DNA of 64,000 bases. Origin: Alphaproteobacteria bacterium LSUCC0684 (lineage in GTDB: Bacteria; Pseudomonadota; Alphaproteobacteria; Puniceispirillales; UBA1172). Made by a program: the position numbers and the translations under genes. Of the stretch, positions 40,579 to 50,575 are shown piece after piece (position 1 is the stretch's first letter; each line of letters opens with the position of its first letter). The DNA is taken from contig CP166130.1 in NCBI GenBank assembly GCA_041228335.1, positions 1,202,638 to 1,266,637 of the forward strand. Direction: 5' to 3'. A model generated the notes under the pieces. The model was not told the DNA's origin. It ran no database searches and worked only from the letters and a program-made list of their open reading frames with translations.

Positions 40579-42870
40579 CTAATCCCCAGTCACGAAAATA
40601 TGCTGTTTTTTTATCCCGCGCTGATATGCATCGACGGCTTTCTCAAGCCCCTTTTCAAAATTTCTGGCATATCTTTTCGCATCGAATAAAGGGTGCGTTT
40701 TCCTGTTTGCAGCAAGTGTTTCACGGATCTTCTGCAATCTATCTTTATCCTTGGCAAGATTAAGAATGAGGTCTTCATATTCCTTGGATGATTTTGTCAC
40801 CAACTGATCAAGCCCCAACGCATAAAGAAGGCTTGACGCAACACGGGCGGCAAATTGCTCCCCTGGTCTTGTAACCAGCGGGACACCTGCCCATAACGCA
40901 TCGCTCGCGGTGGAATGGGCATTGTAGTTAAAGCAGTCGAGAAAAAGATCAGCATGCTGGAGGCGCGCCAAGTGATCACGCATCTCCGGGATTCTGCCGG
41001 CAAAGATGAGCCGGTCCCCATTAACTTCCCTGTTTTCCGCTTCTCTTCTGAGGTTGTTGACCGTCCGCTCATGCCCATCGGGTAGCCAGAGCACACTTCC
41101 GGGTATCTTTTTCATCACCCGCATCCAGATATCGAATTCCTCGGGGCTGATTTTGTAACTGCTGTTAAAACAACAGAAGACAAAACTATCTTCCGGCAGG
41201 CCATGATAGGATTTTGTTTTCGGATCAGCGGCAATTTCACGCAAATTATCCGATGGGAAAAACGTATCGGGCATATGGATGATATGTTCGGAGTAGAATT
41301 TCTCCTGGCCGTCGCCGATGACATGGCGGTCTGCAATCATGTAATCAATATACCCTGCTCCCAGTGTTCCCGGGTATCCAAGATAGTTTATCTGGACGGG
41401 GGCGAGGCGCTGAGCAAAAAGGCCGATTTTTGCGTCTTTCGTATACCCCATCATATCTATCGCAATATCGAGTTGCTGGTTCCGGGCGACAATAATTATC
41501 TCATTTTCTGGCAATTCATGAAGATCATGAAAAACATCAACATCCTTTGCGGCCTCTTCGCGGATATCACTGTTATCAGGCAAACCAAAGCTGAAAAGAT
41601 GAACTTCAAGTGTTGAACGGTCGTATTCCCGGAACAACCCAGATGTCATATGCAGCACCGGATGATCTTTGATATCCGCGCTGAAAAACCCGACGCGTAT
41701 CTTCTTGCCGGCAGATGATTGGGGAGCCCTCGTTAACGGCAGGGTTTTGGGTTTAATAGTTTCAGCATAGGATTTTGACCGATCCATTTGTCGTTCGGGA
41801 TGATCTTCCATTGAAAGCAGCATGTGTGTAGGTATCGGAGATGATTTAACATCAATTACCGCCAATAATTGTTGATCACTTTCGAAATCCGCCCATTCGC
41901 ACATTTTCCTGTTAAGAGACATCATACCAATTCGGGATTTATGGTAATCAGGATTTATCTTGAGCGATTTCTGAAATGAAGAGAGAGCCTGTTCAAATTT
42001 ATCCTGCCCCTCGAGTGTTTCGCCAAGGTTGTAATAGGCTTCATAATTGTCCTTATTTGCATGAATAGCTTTAATGTAGAATTGAACCGCCTGATCAAGT
42101 TCCTTCTTTTCCTTATAAAAATTGCCAAGATTGTTGAAGGCGAAATAATAGGTCGGGTCAACGGCAATGGATTTTTCAAGATATTTGATGGATTGCTGAA
42201 AAAAGCCCTGTTCATTCAGAATAATTGCAAGATTGTTCAGCGCTTCCGGATAGGCAGGCTGGATGTTGATTGCGGCTTTGTAATCATCAATCGCCAGATC
42301 AGACCTGCCTGTTTCCTTATGGCATTTAGCTCTGTTGAAATAACTTCCCGCATTTTGCGGATTGATCTCAAGGGCTTTTGTGAACTGGAGGATTGCTTGT
42401 GAAATATCACCCAAGTGATAAAAAGCGACACCTTTCCGGCTATGGGCTTCAGCAAGATTTTTATTTAATCTCAATGCTTTATCAAATATCTCAATGGCCT
42501 GATCGTGTTTCTCTTGCCTGATGAGGCACTTCCCCAAATTCATGTAGGCATCAAGAAAACCCGGGCTTTTCCTGATGGAGTCGGCATAGGCTGCTTCGGC
42601 CTGTTCAAGTTTACCGCAGCTCAGGAGTACATTGCCAAGATTGTAGAAGGCTTGCGCATAATCTGGCTTCAGAAGAATTACGCGGTTAAATGCCTTTTCC
42701 GCGATATCAAACCTTTTAAGTTGCGCTGCTGTTAATCCGAGTATCTCAAAAACAGGATGAATATTTGAATGCTTCCTGCTTAAGGAAAGCGCTAGATCAA
42801 ATGCCTGAACTGTTTTTCCTTGTTGAAAAAGAAGAATTAATTCCTGAATTTTTTTTTCATTTTTTTTCAT
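40579..42870 (-). CDS. TPR/O-GlcNAc transferase-like glycosyltransferase
   Basis: A 763-residue paralogue of the gene at 37987. About eleven TPR motifs (for example AFYNLGNVLLSCGKLEQAEA and its repeats) fill residues 1-330. The GT41 domain (about 365-755) has DIKDHPVLHMT, VQINYLGYPGTLGAGYIDYM, and FNYNAHSTASDALWAGVPLV. ATG 42870 (MKKNEKKIQELIL) is preferred to GTG 42936. Composition is intermediate between host and island. It lies to the right of the att copies, convergent with its paralogue across them, so the pair probably did not arrive as one tandem duplication. Confidence 0.88.
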   Translation of the reverse strand: MKKNEKKIQELILLFQQGKTVQAFDLALSLSRKHSNIHPVFEILGLTAAQLKRFDIAEKAFNRVILLKPDYAQAFYNLGNVLLSCGKLEQAEAAYADSIRKSPGFLDAYMNLGKCLIRQEKHDQAIEIFDKALRLNKNLAEAHSRKGVAFYHLGDISQAILQFTKALEINPQNAGSYFNRAKCHKETGRSDLAIDDYKAAINIQPAYPEALNNLAIILNEQGFFQQSIKYLEKSIAVDPTYYFAFNNLGNFYKEKKELDQAVQFYIKAIHANKDNYEAYYNLGETLEGQDKFEQALSSFQKSLKINPDYHKSRIGMMSLNRKMCEWADFESDQQLLAVIDVKSSPIPTHMLLSMEDHPERQMDRSKSYAETIKPKTLPLTRAPQSSAGKKIRVGFFSADIKDHPVLHMTSGLFREYDRSTLEVHLFSFGLPDNSDIREEAAKDVDVFHDLHELPENEIIIVARNQQLDIAIDMMGYTKDAKIGLFAQRLAPVQINYLGYPGTLGAGYIDYMIADRHVIGDGQEKFYSEHIIHMPDTFFPSDNLREIAADPKTKSYHGLPEDSFVFCCFNSSYKISPEEFDIWMRVMKKIPGSVLWLPDGHERTVNNLRREAENREVNGDRLIFAGRIPEMRDHLARLQHADLFLDCFNYNAHSTASDALWAGVPLVTRPGEQFAARVASSLLYALGLDQLVTKSSKEYEDLILNLAKDKDRLQKIRETLAANRKTHPLFDAKRYARNFEKGLEKAVDAYQRGIKKQHIFVTGD

Positions 42871-43040
42871 TTGTTGAAGTATTTCGATGATGAAAACGTG
42901 GTTTGTCAGAAATGTTGCATTTTGTTTAATTATCACTCCCTTTATAAGTTAAATGTAACTTTATTTATTGGTGATTGTCGATATTTGAGCGAAGTACATA
43001 TGCGGACTTCAAGCACACATAAACTAGAATAATAATTTTT

Positions 43041-43749
43041 GGGGCTGTACCAGATAACTAGTACAAGTTATAGGTATAGTGATGAGAAAGAGCAGATTAA
43101 GCCGATTGAAGCAGACTAAATTGATGGAGCATTATGTTGCGGGAACGACGGCGAGATGTGCCGCTGATTTGGTGGGTGTAAACTTCAAAACAGCAGCATA
43201 TTACTTTCATCGTCTGCGGGAAATCATCGCCCTTGAGACGCAAAATAACGATGTGCTTTCAGGTGAATTTGAGGTGGATGAGAGTTACTTTGGAGGCACA
43301 CGTAAAGGCAAACGCGGGCGAGGTTCTGCGGGCAAAGTTCCTGTGTTTGGTATCCTCAAACGTGGCGGTAAGGTTTACACACAGATCATTCCAGATGCGT
43401 CAGGTCAAACGCTTATACCTATCATAGAAGATCGTATTATGCCTGATAGCATCGTATATTCAGATTGCTGGCGTGGATACAATGTCCTTGATGTATCTGA
43501 ATTTAAGCATTACCGCATTAATCATTCAGTATTGTTTGCAGATAAGAAAAACCACATTAACGGCATTGAGAACTTCTGGAACCAGGCGAAACGGCATATG
43601 CGTAAATTTAACGGTATTCCTGCCAAGCATTTTCCGCTATTTTTAAAGGAGTGCGAGTGGCGATTCAACAACCCATCACCACAGACGCAATTAAAACAAG
43701 TCAAACAATGGGTTAACAAACATATGGGCTAGTTATCTGGTACAGCCCC
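43041..43749 (+). mobile_element. IS1595-family insertion sequence
   Basis: A 709-bp element with perfect 21-base terminal inverted repeats beginning GGGGCTGTACCAGATAAC (43041-43061 and 43729-43749). It encodes one ISXO2-type transposase. I see no eight-base target duplication, so one flank may have been rearranged. The right end abuts the FkbM reading frame. Confidence 0.93.
43082..43732 (+). CDS. IS1595-family (ISXO2-like) transposase
   Basis: A 216-residue DDE transposase. Catalytic landmarks are FEVDESYFGG, VYSDCWRGY and NGIENFWNQAKRHM, with conserved KVPVFGILKRGGKV between. The N-terminal zinc-ribbon of larger members is absent, as in the short ISXO2 type. ATG 43082 is preferred to the preceding GTG. 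The frame is intact and both terminal repeats are perfect, so the element may be active. Confidence 0.93.
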   Translation: MRKSRLSRLKQTKLMEHYVAGTTARCAADLVGVNFKTAAYYFHRLREIIALETQNNDVLSGEFEVDESYFGGTRKGKRGRGSAGKVPVFGILKRGGKVYTQIIPDASGQTLIPIIEDRIMPDSIVYSDCWRGYNVLDVSEFKHYRINHSVLFADKKNHINGIENFWNQAKRHMRKFNGIPAKHFPLFLKECEWRFNNPSPQTQLKQVKQWVNKHMG

Positions 43750-43779
43750 TTAAACAATTCTCTAAATCCTAATGCTGTT

Positions 43780-44505
43780 ATGGCCTTTATTGAAAGGTTT
43801 AGAGATAACTATGTATCTCTAGACCTTATCAGAGTTGGGGGTAAAGGAGATGGTGGTTATTTAATTCCAGATGTTAGAAATGATATAAGCCATTGTTTCA
43901 GCCCAGGTGTATCTGACACCGCTAATTTTGAAGACGAATTAAGCAAAACTAATCGAATAAAATCTTTCATGGCCGATGCAAGCGTAGATAATTCGCCCCT
44001 ATCTAACGACGATTTTAATTTTATAAAAAAATATTTAGGTAACAGGTCAAATGGTGATTTCATTACACTCAAAGATTGGATGAATGATAGTCTTAATGGT
44101 GATGAAAATGGATTGCTTCTTCAAATGGATATTGAGGGAGGAGAGTATGATGTCCTAATTTACGAGTCAGCTGAAACACTTTCTAGATTTAGCGTAATGG
44201 TTATCGAATTTCATTCTTGGCAATTAATTTTTCAGCATCATTTTCTAAAAATGATAAGCAGTATATTTGAAAAGATATTTGAAAACTTTGTCATTTGCCA
44301 TGTTCATCCAAATAATTGTTGTGGAATTGCTGAATATGAAAAAATAGAAGTTCCGAGGGTTCTGGAAATCACATTTATTAGAAAAGATTTGATAGATAAA
44401 TTCATCTCCTCCAAGAAAATTAATCTTCCACATACATTAGATCAGAAAAATGTAAAACAAAACGCAGATATATTTATGCCTGTAATCTGGTGGAAGAAAG
44501 ATTGA
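43780..44505 (+). CDS. FkbM-family methyltransferase, probably 5'-truncated
   Basis: A 241-residue SAM-dependent methyltransferase. GGKGDGGYLIP near residue 20 and LLLQMDIEGGEYDVLIYES (about 111-129) match the FkbM family, which O-methylates sugars or other small molecules. The frame remains open upstream of ATG 43780 (NNSLNPNAV) into the IS1595 end, so the IS seems to have removed the original start. It is AT-rich. Its place beside a GT41 glycosyltransferase fits modification of a surface glycan. Whether the shortened protein is active is unknown. Confidence 0.75.
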   Translation: MAFIERFRDNYVSLDLIRVGGKGDGGYLIPDVRNDISHCFSPGVSDTANFEDELSKTNRIKSFMADASVDNSPLSNDDFNFIKKYLGNRSNGDFITLKDWMNDSLNGDENGLLLQMDIEGGEYDVLIYESAETLSRFSVMVIEFHSWQLIFQHHFLKMISSIFEKIFENFVICHVHPNNCCGIAEYEKIEVPRVLEITFIRKDLIDKFISSKKINLPHTLDQKNVKQNADIFMPVIWWKKD

Positions 44506-44730
44506 TAATCTTAATTCATTTAAAAAATAAGTTTAAATTTAAGGTGCTTTTTATACACATTCCAAATACGTTTTTCATGCAAATCACTAAAGTATCATTT
44601 TGCTAAAAATATGTAATATTACTCCATCCATTTCCTTAACTCACAAAATACACCATTTCTTTATTTTGAGCATATTAATCAGAATAACTGCCCCTTAGGT
44701 ACTCAGGCTGAAGATCTAAGTTCTTGATAA
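44506..44730. other. AT-rich spacer at the right edge of the island
   Basis: No gene, tRNA or attachment repeat is seen. Composition changes sharply at about 44700 to host-like GC content, which I take as the right border of foreign DNA. Confidence 0.5.
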
Positions 44731-45930
44731 TCACGGGTAGTGGCGGATATCCGTGCCCAGGAGGGTGACCGCGGTATCCGGGGCGGCGGCGAAACCAAGA
44801 AAAGACGAGAACGGCGTCGGGCCCGATGGCCGCATGGAAAAACTGATGGTGCCGCCCTTGTGCAGGAAATCTTCAATCGCCGGAGCAAAGAGCGTGTAGC
44901 TTCTGGGGGCGTAAAGACCTGCTGTCATGGCCAGTTGTTCCATGATTTCGGCCACCGCTTCATCTCGGCCTGATCCGGATTGCTCCCGGTAGGATGAAAA
45001 CGCCAGCGGCAGAAAGCCTGTATCGGTGATCGTAATTTCTGCTTTGTTGAAAAGCCCGCCTGAAAGAATGAGTGCGCCCATCTGTTCGGATGAAGACATG
45101 TCAGGCGAACGCAGAACGGCATCAAGCATCTGTAGCGTCGAGTTCAGAAACCCGATATCGATCATCAGCCTTGCCGTGCCAAGACCTTCGATGGTGATAT
45201 CGGTGTCGGTCAGGGTGTTGACCCGGTCTGCCATCTGGTCAAAGGCGGATTCCATGCGGGCATCGATTACCAGACGCTCAAGGCCGAGATCAGCCAGTTC
45301 ACGGGCAAATTCCGAACTCGCGCTGGCCGGGGAGATGACAAGCTGATCAATCACCAGCGTGCCTTCCTGCAAGGGCAGGTTTTCAAGCACCCCGAGCGGC
45401 ACCTGAAGCGTGGAAAGATCAAGCCTGTTCACGGTCACGATCCCCTCATCCTGAAAATCCATGAAAAGACCTTCAAGAAGGACATCCCCGAAAAGAAGAA
45501 TGTCGTCTTCAAAGGTTTCGCCATTGATGATCTTTGCTATATTCGGTGACGTGCCGCGCAATTCGAGGCCGGACCAGTCCATGCTGGACAGGGCGATAAT
45601 CCCATCGGTATTCTCAAAGGTAAAATTCTGCACTTCGAATGTATCGATGCGGAGACGCTCCGGATACTCGAGCGGCGTTGTCCTGATATGGAGATAATCG
45701 GCATAGGCGATATCTCCGGTATTGAGATGAAAGACCACGTCCCTGATCTTGCCATTGAAGGTTTCGGGATCCATATAGCCGGATTTGTATTCGATCTCAC
45801 CTCCCCGGTAGGTGAGACTGCCCGCATGGGCAATGGAAGATAAAAGCATGCATCCGAGAACAACGAGAATATGAAGGGCTTTAATCACGGGGGCAATCTC
45901 CAGTTTTCCGGATTTCCATTGTTTCAACAT
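44731..45930 (-). CDS. Secreted protein of unknown function
   Basis: A 399-residue protein with an N-terminal hydrophobic segment and a probable cleavage site after SSIAHA (residue about 36 from ATG 45930). The mature part is beta-rich with repeated layers of the type [35 protein letters not shown] and [19 protein letters not shown]. This resembles AsmA-like or repetitive periplasmic proteins, but I cannot assign a family. ATG 45930 has AAGG upstream; ATG 45951 adds seven residues. It is host-like in composition and divergent from gcdH. Confidence 0.7.
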   Translation of the reverse strand: MLKQWKSGKLEIAPVIKALHILVVLGCMLLSSIAHAGSLTYRGGEIEYKSGYMDPETFNGKIRDVVFHLNTGDIAYADYLHIRTTPLEYPERLRIDTFEVQNFTFENTDGIIALSSMDWSGLELRGTSPNIAKIINGETFEDDILLFGDVLLEGLFMDFQDEGIVTVNRLDLSTLQVPLGVLENLPLQEGTLVIDQLVISPASASSEFARELADLGLERLVIDARMESAFDQMADRVNTLTDTDITIEGLGTARLMIDIGFLNSTLQMLDAVLRSPDMSSSEQMGALILSGGLFNKAEITITDTGFLPLAFSSYREQSGSGRDEAVAEIMEQLAMTAGLYAPRSYTLFAPAIEDFLHKGGTISFSMRPSGPTPFSSFLGFAAAPDTAVTLLGTDIRHYP

Positions 45931-45980
45931 ATTGCCTTTATGTCCAGCCATGGATAAGTTGTGGTCATTATGGAGGGCAT

Positions 45981-47165
45981 ATGATGGCTAAACCTGTATT
46001 TCAGTGGGATGATCCCTTTCTTCTTGACCAGCAACTCAGCGACGAGGAGCGGATGGTGCGGGACAGCGCCCGCCGCTTCGCGGAAGATGTGCTTCTGCCG
46101 CGGGTGATCGAGGATTATCGCGAAGAGGGATTTGACCGTTCCATCATGCTGAAAATGGGTGAAATGGGCCTGCTGGGGCCAACCATTCCGGCAGAATATG
46201 GCGGCGGCGGCATGAACCATATCTGCTATGGGCTGGCTGCACGGGAAATCGAGCGAATCGACAGCGGTTACCGTTCCGCCATGAGCGTTCAGTCATCGCT
46301 TGTCATGCACCCGATCAACGCGTTCGGCACCGAAGAGCAGAAGCAACGCCTGCTGCCAGCACTTGCCACGGGTGAGAAGATCGGTTGCTTCGGCCTCACC
46401 GAACCGGATTACGGCTCAGATGCCGCATCGCTCATCACCAGGGCGGAAGAGGTTGACGGCGGATATGCGCTTACCGGCTCAAAAATGTGGATCTCCAACG
46501 CGCCGATTGCTGATATCGCGATTATCTGGGCCAAGCTTGATGGCGTGATCCGGGGGTTCATCGTTGAACGCGACAAGGCTGGTGACGGGTTCACCACCCC
46601 GATGATCAAGGGAAAACTCTCGCTGCGCGCCTCCATGACCGGTTCGATCATGATGGACGGGGCTTTTGTTCCGGCGGAAAACATTCTGCCCGGGGTCGAA
46701 GGAATCAAGGGCCCGTTCTCCTGCCTTAACAAGGCACGATACGGCATTTCATGGGGGGTCCTGGGGGCCGCTGAATTCTGCTGGCATGCCGCGCGTCAAT
46801 ATACGCTTGATCGCAAACAGTTCGGCCGTCCGCTTGCGGCAAACCAGCTCATCCAGCTGAAACTGGCCAATATGCTGACGGAAATCACCATTGCGTTGCA
46901 ATCCTGTCTTCGTGTCGGGCAGATGCTCGATGAAGGCACCTGCCCGGTGGAAAACATTTCCATCGTCAAGCGAAATTCCTGCGGCAAGGCCCTCGATATC
47001 GCCCGCATGGCAAGGGATATGCATGGCGGCAACGGCATTTCGGAGGAATATCACGTCATGCGCCACGCCGCCAATCTTGAAACGGTGAACACCTATGAAG
47101 GTACCCATGATGTGCATGCGCTCATCATCGGCCGCGCCCAGACCGGGCTTCAGGCGTTCATGTAG
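45981..47165 (+). CDS. gcdH: Glutaryl-CoA dehydrogenase
   Basis: This FAD enzyme oxidises and decarboxylates glutaryl-CoA to crotonyl-CoA in lysine and tryptophan breakdown. The 394-residue protein has the GcdH-specific [16 protein letters not shown], whose Arg binds the substrate carboxylate, the FAD motif [12 protein letters not shown], and the catalytic Glu in [25 protein letters not shown] precedes the double ATG. It is divergent from the secreted protein and convergent with the SixA-like gene. Confidence 0.95.
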   Translation: MMAKPVFQWDDPFLLDQQLSDEERMVRDSARRFAEDVLLPRVIEDYREEGFDRSIMLKMGEMGLLGPTIPAEYGGGGMNHICYGLAAREIERIDSGYRSAMSVQSSLVMHPINAFGTEEQKQRLLPALATGEKIGCFGLTEPDYGSDAASLITRAEEVDGGYALTGSKMWISNAPIADIAIIWAKLDGVIRGFIVERDKAGDGFTTPMIKGKLSLRASMTGSIMMDGAFVPAENILPGVEGIKGPFSCLNKARYGISWGVLGAAEFCWHAARQYTLDRKQFGRPLAANQLIQLKLANMLTEITIALQSCLRVGQMLDEGTCPVENISIVKRNSCGKALDIARMARDMHGGNGISEEYHVMRHAANLETVNTYEGTHDVHALIIGRAQTGLQAFM

Positions 47166-47195
47166 GGGAAAATTCGGCAAAGATGCCGGCCCGTA

Positions 47196-47717
47196 TCAGG
47201 TGTTGAAGCCGAGTTCACGGGGCCGCAGGAGCGACAGCATCTGGCCGGTATCGTATTCAAGATCCCTGAAGGTTTCGGGTTCAAATACAAGATCGGCCAG
47301 GGCGGCGGTGGGAAAATCGGACACCGATTTGGACGCCCTGTTGCCATCTTCGGCCATCAGAAGATGGGCAAGAACGAAAAGCCCCGGATTATGCCCGATC
47401 ACCATCGCAACCCGGGCATCGGCGGCGCGGGTGGTAATCACCTCAAAAAGCGTGTCGCCATCGGCAAGATATAGCCGGTCATCCTGAATGACTTCAGGCC
47501 CGGGGCCGAAAACACCCATCACTTCATCGGCTGTCTGGGATGTCCGCACGGCAGGAGAGACGAGAATGACTTCAGGGAGCGGCATATGCTGCTGCATCAG
47601 TTCCGCCATCTGGATGGAGTTGCGTACCCCGCGTGAAACAAGCCGGCGGTCACGATCATGACCACTTGGGGATGTGTATTCAGTCTTGCCATGGCGAAAA
47701 ATGAATAATCGCGCCAT
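47196..47717 (-). CDS. SixA-like phosphohistidine phosphatase
   Basis: A 173-residue histidine phosphatase. The phosphate-accepting His is in FIFRHGKTE near the N-terminus, and the second catalytic His is in VIGHNPGL. SPAVRTSQTAD is the usual middle motif. The short size and lack of extra domains match SixA, which dephosphorylates His in phosphorelays or the nitrogen PTS. ATG 47717 is chosen over a frame to 47750 because it places RHG at the usual distance. Confidence 0.85.
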   Translation of the reverse strand: MARLFIFRHGKTEYTSPSGHDRDRRLVSRGVRNSIQMAELMQQHMPLPEVILVSPAVRTSQTADEVMGVFGPGPEVIQDDRLYLADGDTLFEVITTRAADARVAMVIGHNPGLFVLAHLLMAEDGNRASKSVSDFPTAALADLVFEPETFRDLEYDTGQMLSLLRPRELGFNT

Positions 47718-47882
47718 TCCAGCCTCCCTCACCCGAGTATCTTGCCCCATGACGGCCGATCAAAAAAGAGTTTTCATCAAAAATACCCGTTTGGAGTAAA
47801 TTTTTCCCTGTGGTGAGGTCAGGGTTTGTCACGACACGCAATCTGTTCTAAAACACCTCAACACATTGATGGAGCATCGCAT

Positions 47883-48887
47883 ATGGCCAAGATATATCCC
47901 GGGTTTCTGGAAAGCATCGGCGACACCCCGCTGATCCAGCTGAGAGGTGCAAGCAAGGCGACCGGCTGCATGATCTACGGCAAGGCCGAGTTCATGAACC
48001 CAGGCGGATCGGTGAAAGACCGCGCCGCCCGCGGCATCATTGAGCGAGCCGAAGAAAGCGGTGAGCTGAAACCGGGCGGGATGATTGTCGAAGGCACGGC
48101 CGGAAATACCGGCATCAGCCTTGCCATGTGCGGCAATGCGCGGGGATATACATCCGTCATTGTCATGCCCGAAACCCAGAGCCAGGAAAAAAAGGACGCC
48201 TTGCGCCTGCTCGGGGTCGATCTTCGCCTCGTGCCAGCGGTTCCCTACAAGAATCCGGATAATTACGTCCGCTATTCCGAACGACTTGCCAATGAGCTGG
48301 CAGCGCAGCATGAAGGCGGCGTCATCTGGGCCAACCAGTTCGACAATATCGCCAACCAGCATGGTCATTATACTTCAACCGGACCGGAAATCTGGGAGCA
48401 GACCGGCGGCAGGATCGACGGGTTCACCTGTTCGGTCGGCTCCGGCGGCACGATTGCCGGTATCGGCCGCTACTTGAAGGAGCAAAACCCCGATATCACC
48501 ATCGCGCTCAGTGATCCGGAAGGCTCGGCGCTCTTCAATCACTATGCCCATGGCGAGCTCAAGGCCGAAGGAAACTCGGTCAGTGAAGGGATCGGTCAGG
48601 GGCGCATCACCGGCAATCTCGCCATGGCGCCGATTGATACCCAATATCGCATAAGCGATCTTGAAGCCCTGCCGCTTATCCATGATTTGCTGATCCATGA
48701 AGGCCTGTTGCTTGGCGGCTCCAGTGCCATCAACGTCGCGGGGGCTATCCGGCTTGCGAGGGATCTCGGGCCCGGCCATACGATTGTCACCATTCTCTGC
48801 GACAGCGGCCAGCGGTATCAGTCGAAAATCTGGAATCCCGAATTCCTCCGGGAAAAAAGCCTTCCCATCCCCACCTGGCTGGAGTGA
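47883..48887 (+). CDS. cysK: Cysteine synthase
   Basis: This PLP enzyme makes cysteine from O-acetylserine and sulfide. The 334-residue protein has Lys45 in NPGGSVKDRAA, the substrate loop GTAGNTGISLA and the PLP phosphate loop SVGSGGTIAGIG. It ends with the family pattern ILCDSGQRYQSKIW. GGAG lies eight bases before ATG 47883; the frame to 47826 has no supporting signal. The sulfurtransferase gene follows with overlap of the upstream GTG, pointing to a sulfur operon. Confidence 0.93.
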   Translation: MAKIYPGFLESIGDTPLIQLRGASKATGCMIYGKAEFMNPGGSVKDRAARGIIERAEESGELKPGGMIVEGTAGNTGISLAMCGNARGYTSVIVMPETQSQEKKDALRLLGVDLRLVPAVPYKNPDNYVRYSERLANELAAQHEGGVIWANQFDNIANQHGHYTSTGPEIWEQTGGRIDGFTCSVGSGGTIAGIGRYLKEQNPDITIALSDPEGSALFNHYAHGELKAEGNSVSEGIGQGRITGNLAMAPIDTQYRISDLEALPLIHDLLIHEGLLLGGSSAINVAGAIRLARDLGPGHTIVTILCDSGQRYQSKIWNPEFLREKSLPIPTWLE

Positions 48888-48892
48888 TCACG

Positions 48893-49747
48893 ATGAGCCC
48901 TCTTATTTCAGCACATGATGCGATCAAGCTTTTGGGTCAGGACGGCGTTGTCTTTCTTGATGCAAGCTATCATCTGCCCAATTCGGGCCGTGATCCGGAG
49001 GCCGAGTATCTCGAACGCCGCATCCCCGGCGCGATACGCTTTGATATCAACACGATCGCCGATCCCACCGCCGAGCTGCCCCATACGATGCCGACGGCGC
49101 CGGTATTCCAGCGTCATATGCGCGCACTCGGTCTCCGCAATGAAGATACCATCATTGTCTATGATGATTCGCCTTTCTATTCCTCGGCCCGGGCCTGGTA
49201 CATGCTCCGGTATTTCGGCCATGGGGATGTGCGGGTGCTGAATGGCGGCCTCACCGCCTGGATGAAAGCGGGCGGCGCGACCGAGCATGGATCGCAAATC
49301 CCATCGCTTATGGCCAGCCAGTTTACCTGCGATGAGCCCAGAGGCAATGACGGCGTGATGATGCTCGGGGCGATGCGGCGACTTGTTGACGTGCCGGCGG
49401 CTCAACGCAAGCGGCAGGTTGTCGATGCCCGTTCGCGCGGCCGTTTTGCCGGTACCGAAGACGAACCACGGCCCGGGCTTGCTTCCGGCCACATGCCCGG
49501 GGCGATCAACATCCCCATCGGCAGCCTCATCGACCGTGACACCGGGCTGATCAAGGATCTTCCCGAACTTGAAGAGATTTTCAGCATTCTTGATAAAGAC
49601 ACACCTGTCGTGACCACCTGCGGTTCAGGGGTGACGGCCTGCGGGCTGGCGCTGGGGCTGGCCATGATCGGGCGTGAGGACGTGGCGATCTATGACGGCT
49701 CCTGGAGCGAATGGGGAAGCCGCCCGGATTGCCCGGTTGAGCAGTAA
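48893..49747 (+). CDS. sseA: Thiosulfate/3-mercaptopyruvate sulfurtransferase
   Basis: A 284-residue two-domain rhodanese. The inactive N-terminal domain has FLDASYHLPNSGRDPEAEYL and RRIPGAIRFDI. The C-terminal domain has active Cys243 in TTCGSGVTACG. The CGSGVTA loop is characteristic of mercaptopyruvate sulfurtransferases rather than thiosulfate-specific enzymes (CRxG[KR]). ATG 48893 uses the GGAG at the end of cysK. Together with cysK it handles cysteine sulfur. Confidence 0.9.
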   Translation: MSPLISAHDAIKLLGQDGVVFLDASYHLPNSGRDPEAEYLERRIPGAIRFDINTIADPTAELPHTMPTAPVFQRHMRALGLRNEDTIIVYDDSPFYSSARAWYMLRYFGHGDVRVLNGGLTAWMKAGGATEHGSQIPSLMASQFTCDEPRGNDGVMMLGAMRRLVDVPAAQRKRQVVDARSRGRFAGTEDEPRPGLASGHMPGAINIPIGSLIDRDTGLIKDLPELEEIFSILDKDTPVVTTCGSGVTACGLALGLAMIGREDVAIYDGSWSEWGSRPDCPVEQ

Positions 49748-49765
49748 GCCGAAACTGCCGCAGAT

Positions 49766-50554
49766 TCAGTGATTGAGGATTTGGCTGAGGAACAGCTGGG
49801 TCCGGTCACTCTGCGGGTTGTTGAAGAATTCCTCGGGCTCGTTCTGCTCAATGATCTGGCCTTCATCCATGAAAATCACCCGGTTGGCGACCTTGCGGGC
49901 AAAGCCCATTTCATGGGTCACGCAGATCATCGTCATGCCATCCTCGGCAAGCGAGACCATCGTATCGAGCACTTCCTTGATCATTTCCGGATCAAGGGCT
50001 GACGTCGGCTCATCAAAGAGCATGAGTTGAGGCTGCATGCACAGGGCGCGGGCAATCGCCACGCGCTGCTGCTGGCCACCGGAAAGCTGGCCCGGATATT
50101 TGAACGCCTGTTCCGGTATCTTGACCCGCTCAAGGAAGGTCATGGCAATGTCTTCGGCCTCTTTCTTGGGCATCTTGCGCACCCAGATCGGTGCCAGGGT
50201 GCAGTTTTCCATGATGGTCAGATGGGGAAAGAGATTGAAATGCTGAAAGACCATCCCGACTTCACGGCGGATTTCCTCAATGTTCTTGAGGTCTCTGTTC
50301 AGCTCAATCCCGTGGACATGGATATCGCCCTGCTGATGTTCCTCAAGCCGGTTGAGACACCGGATCAGCGTGGATTTGCCTGAACCGGAGGGCCCGCAGA
50401 CAACAATCCGCTCCCCCTTCTGAACTTCGAGATTGATGTCGCGCAGCACATGAAAATGACCAAACCACTTGTTGACCCCCTTCATGGAAACGACGATCTC
50501 ATCGCTTACCGTCATTCTTGAGCGATCTATGGCTGATTGTTCACCTTTGGACAT
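49766..50554 (-). CDS. aapP: General L-amino acid ABC transporter ATPase AapP
   Basis: A 262-residue polar amino acid importer ATPase. Walker A is GPSGSGKST, signature LSGGQQQR, Walker B LMLFDEP, and H-loop CVTHEMGFA. The first 25 residues are an extra leader. It is the last gene of a four-gene operon with aapM, aapQ and aapJ on the same strand, about 20 bases after aapM. The system imports many L-amino acids in rhizobia and roseobacters. Confidence 0.94.
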   Translation of the reverse strand: MSKGEQSAIDRSRMTVSDEIVVSMKGVNKWFGHFHVLRDINLEVQKGERIVVCGPSGSGKSTLIRCLNRLEEHQQGDIHVHGIELNRDLKNIEEIRREVGMVFQHFNLFPHLTIMENCTLAPIWVRKMPKKEAEDIAMTFLERVKIPEQAFKYPGQLSGGQQQRVAIARALCMQPQLMLFDEPTSALDPEMIKEVLDTMVSLAEDGMTMICVTHEMGFARKVANRVIFMDEGQIIEQNEPEEFFNNPQSDRTQLFLSQILNH

Positions 50555-50575
50555 GAGAAGCTCCCTTGGCTCAAC

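Noticed and set aside
29741-44730. The island as an intact prophage or conjugative element
   Set aside because: No capsid, tail, terminase, relaxase or type IV secretion genes are visible; only integration and replication functions are present.
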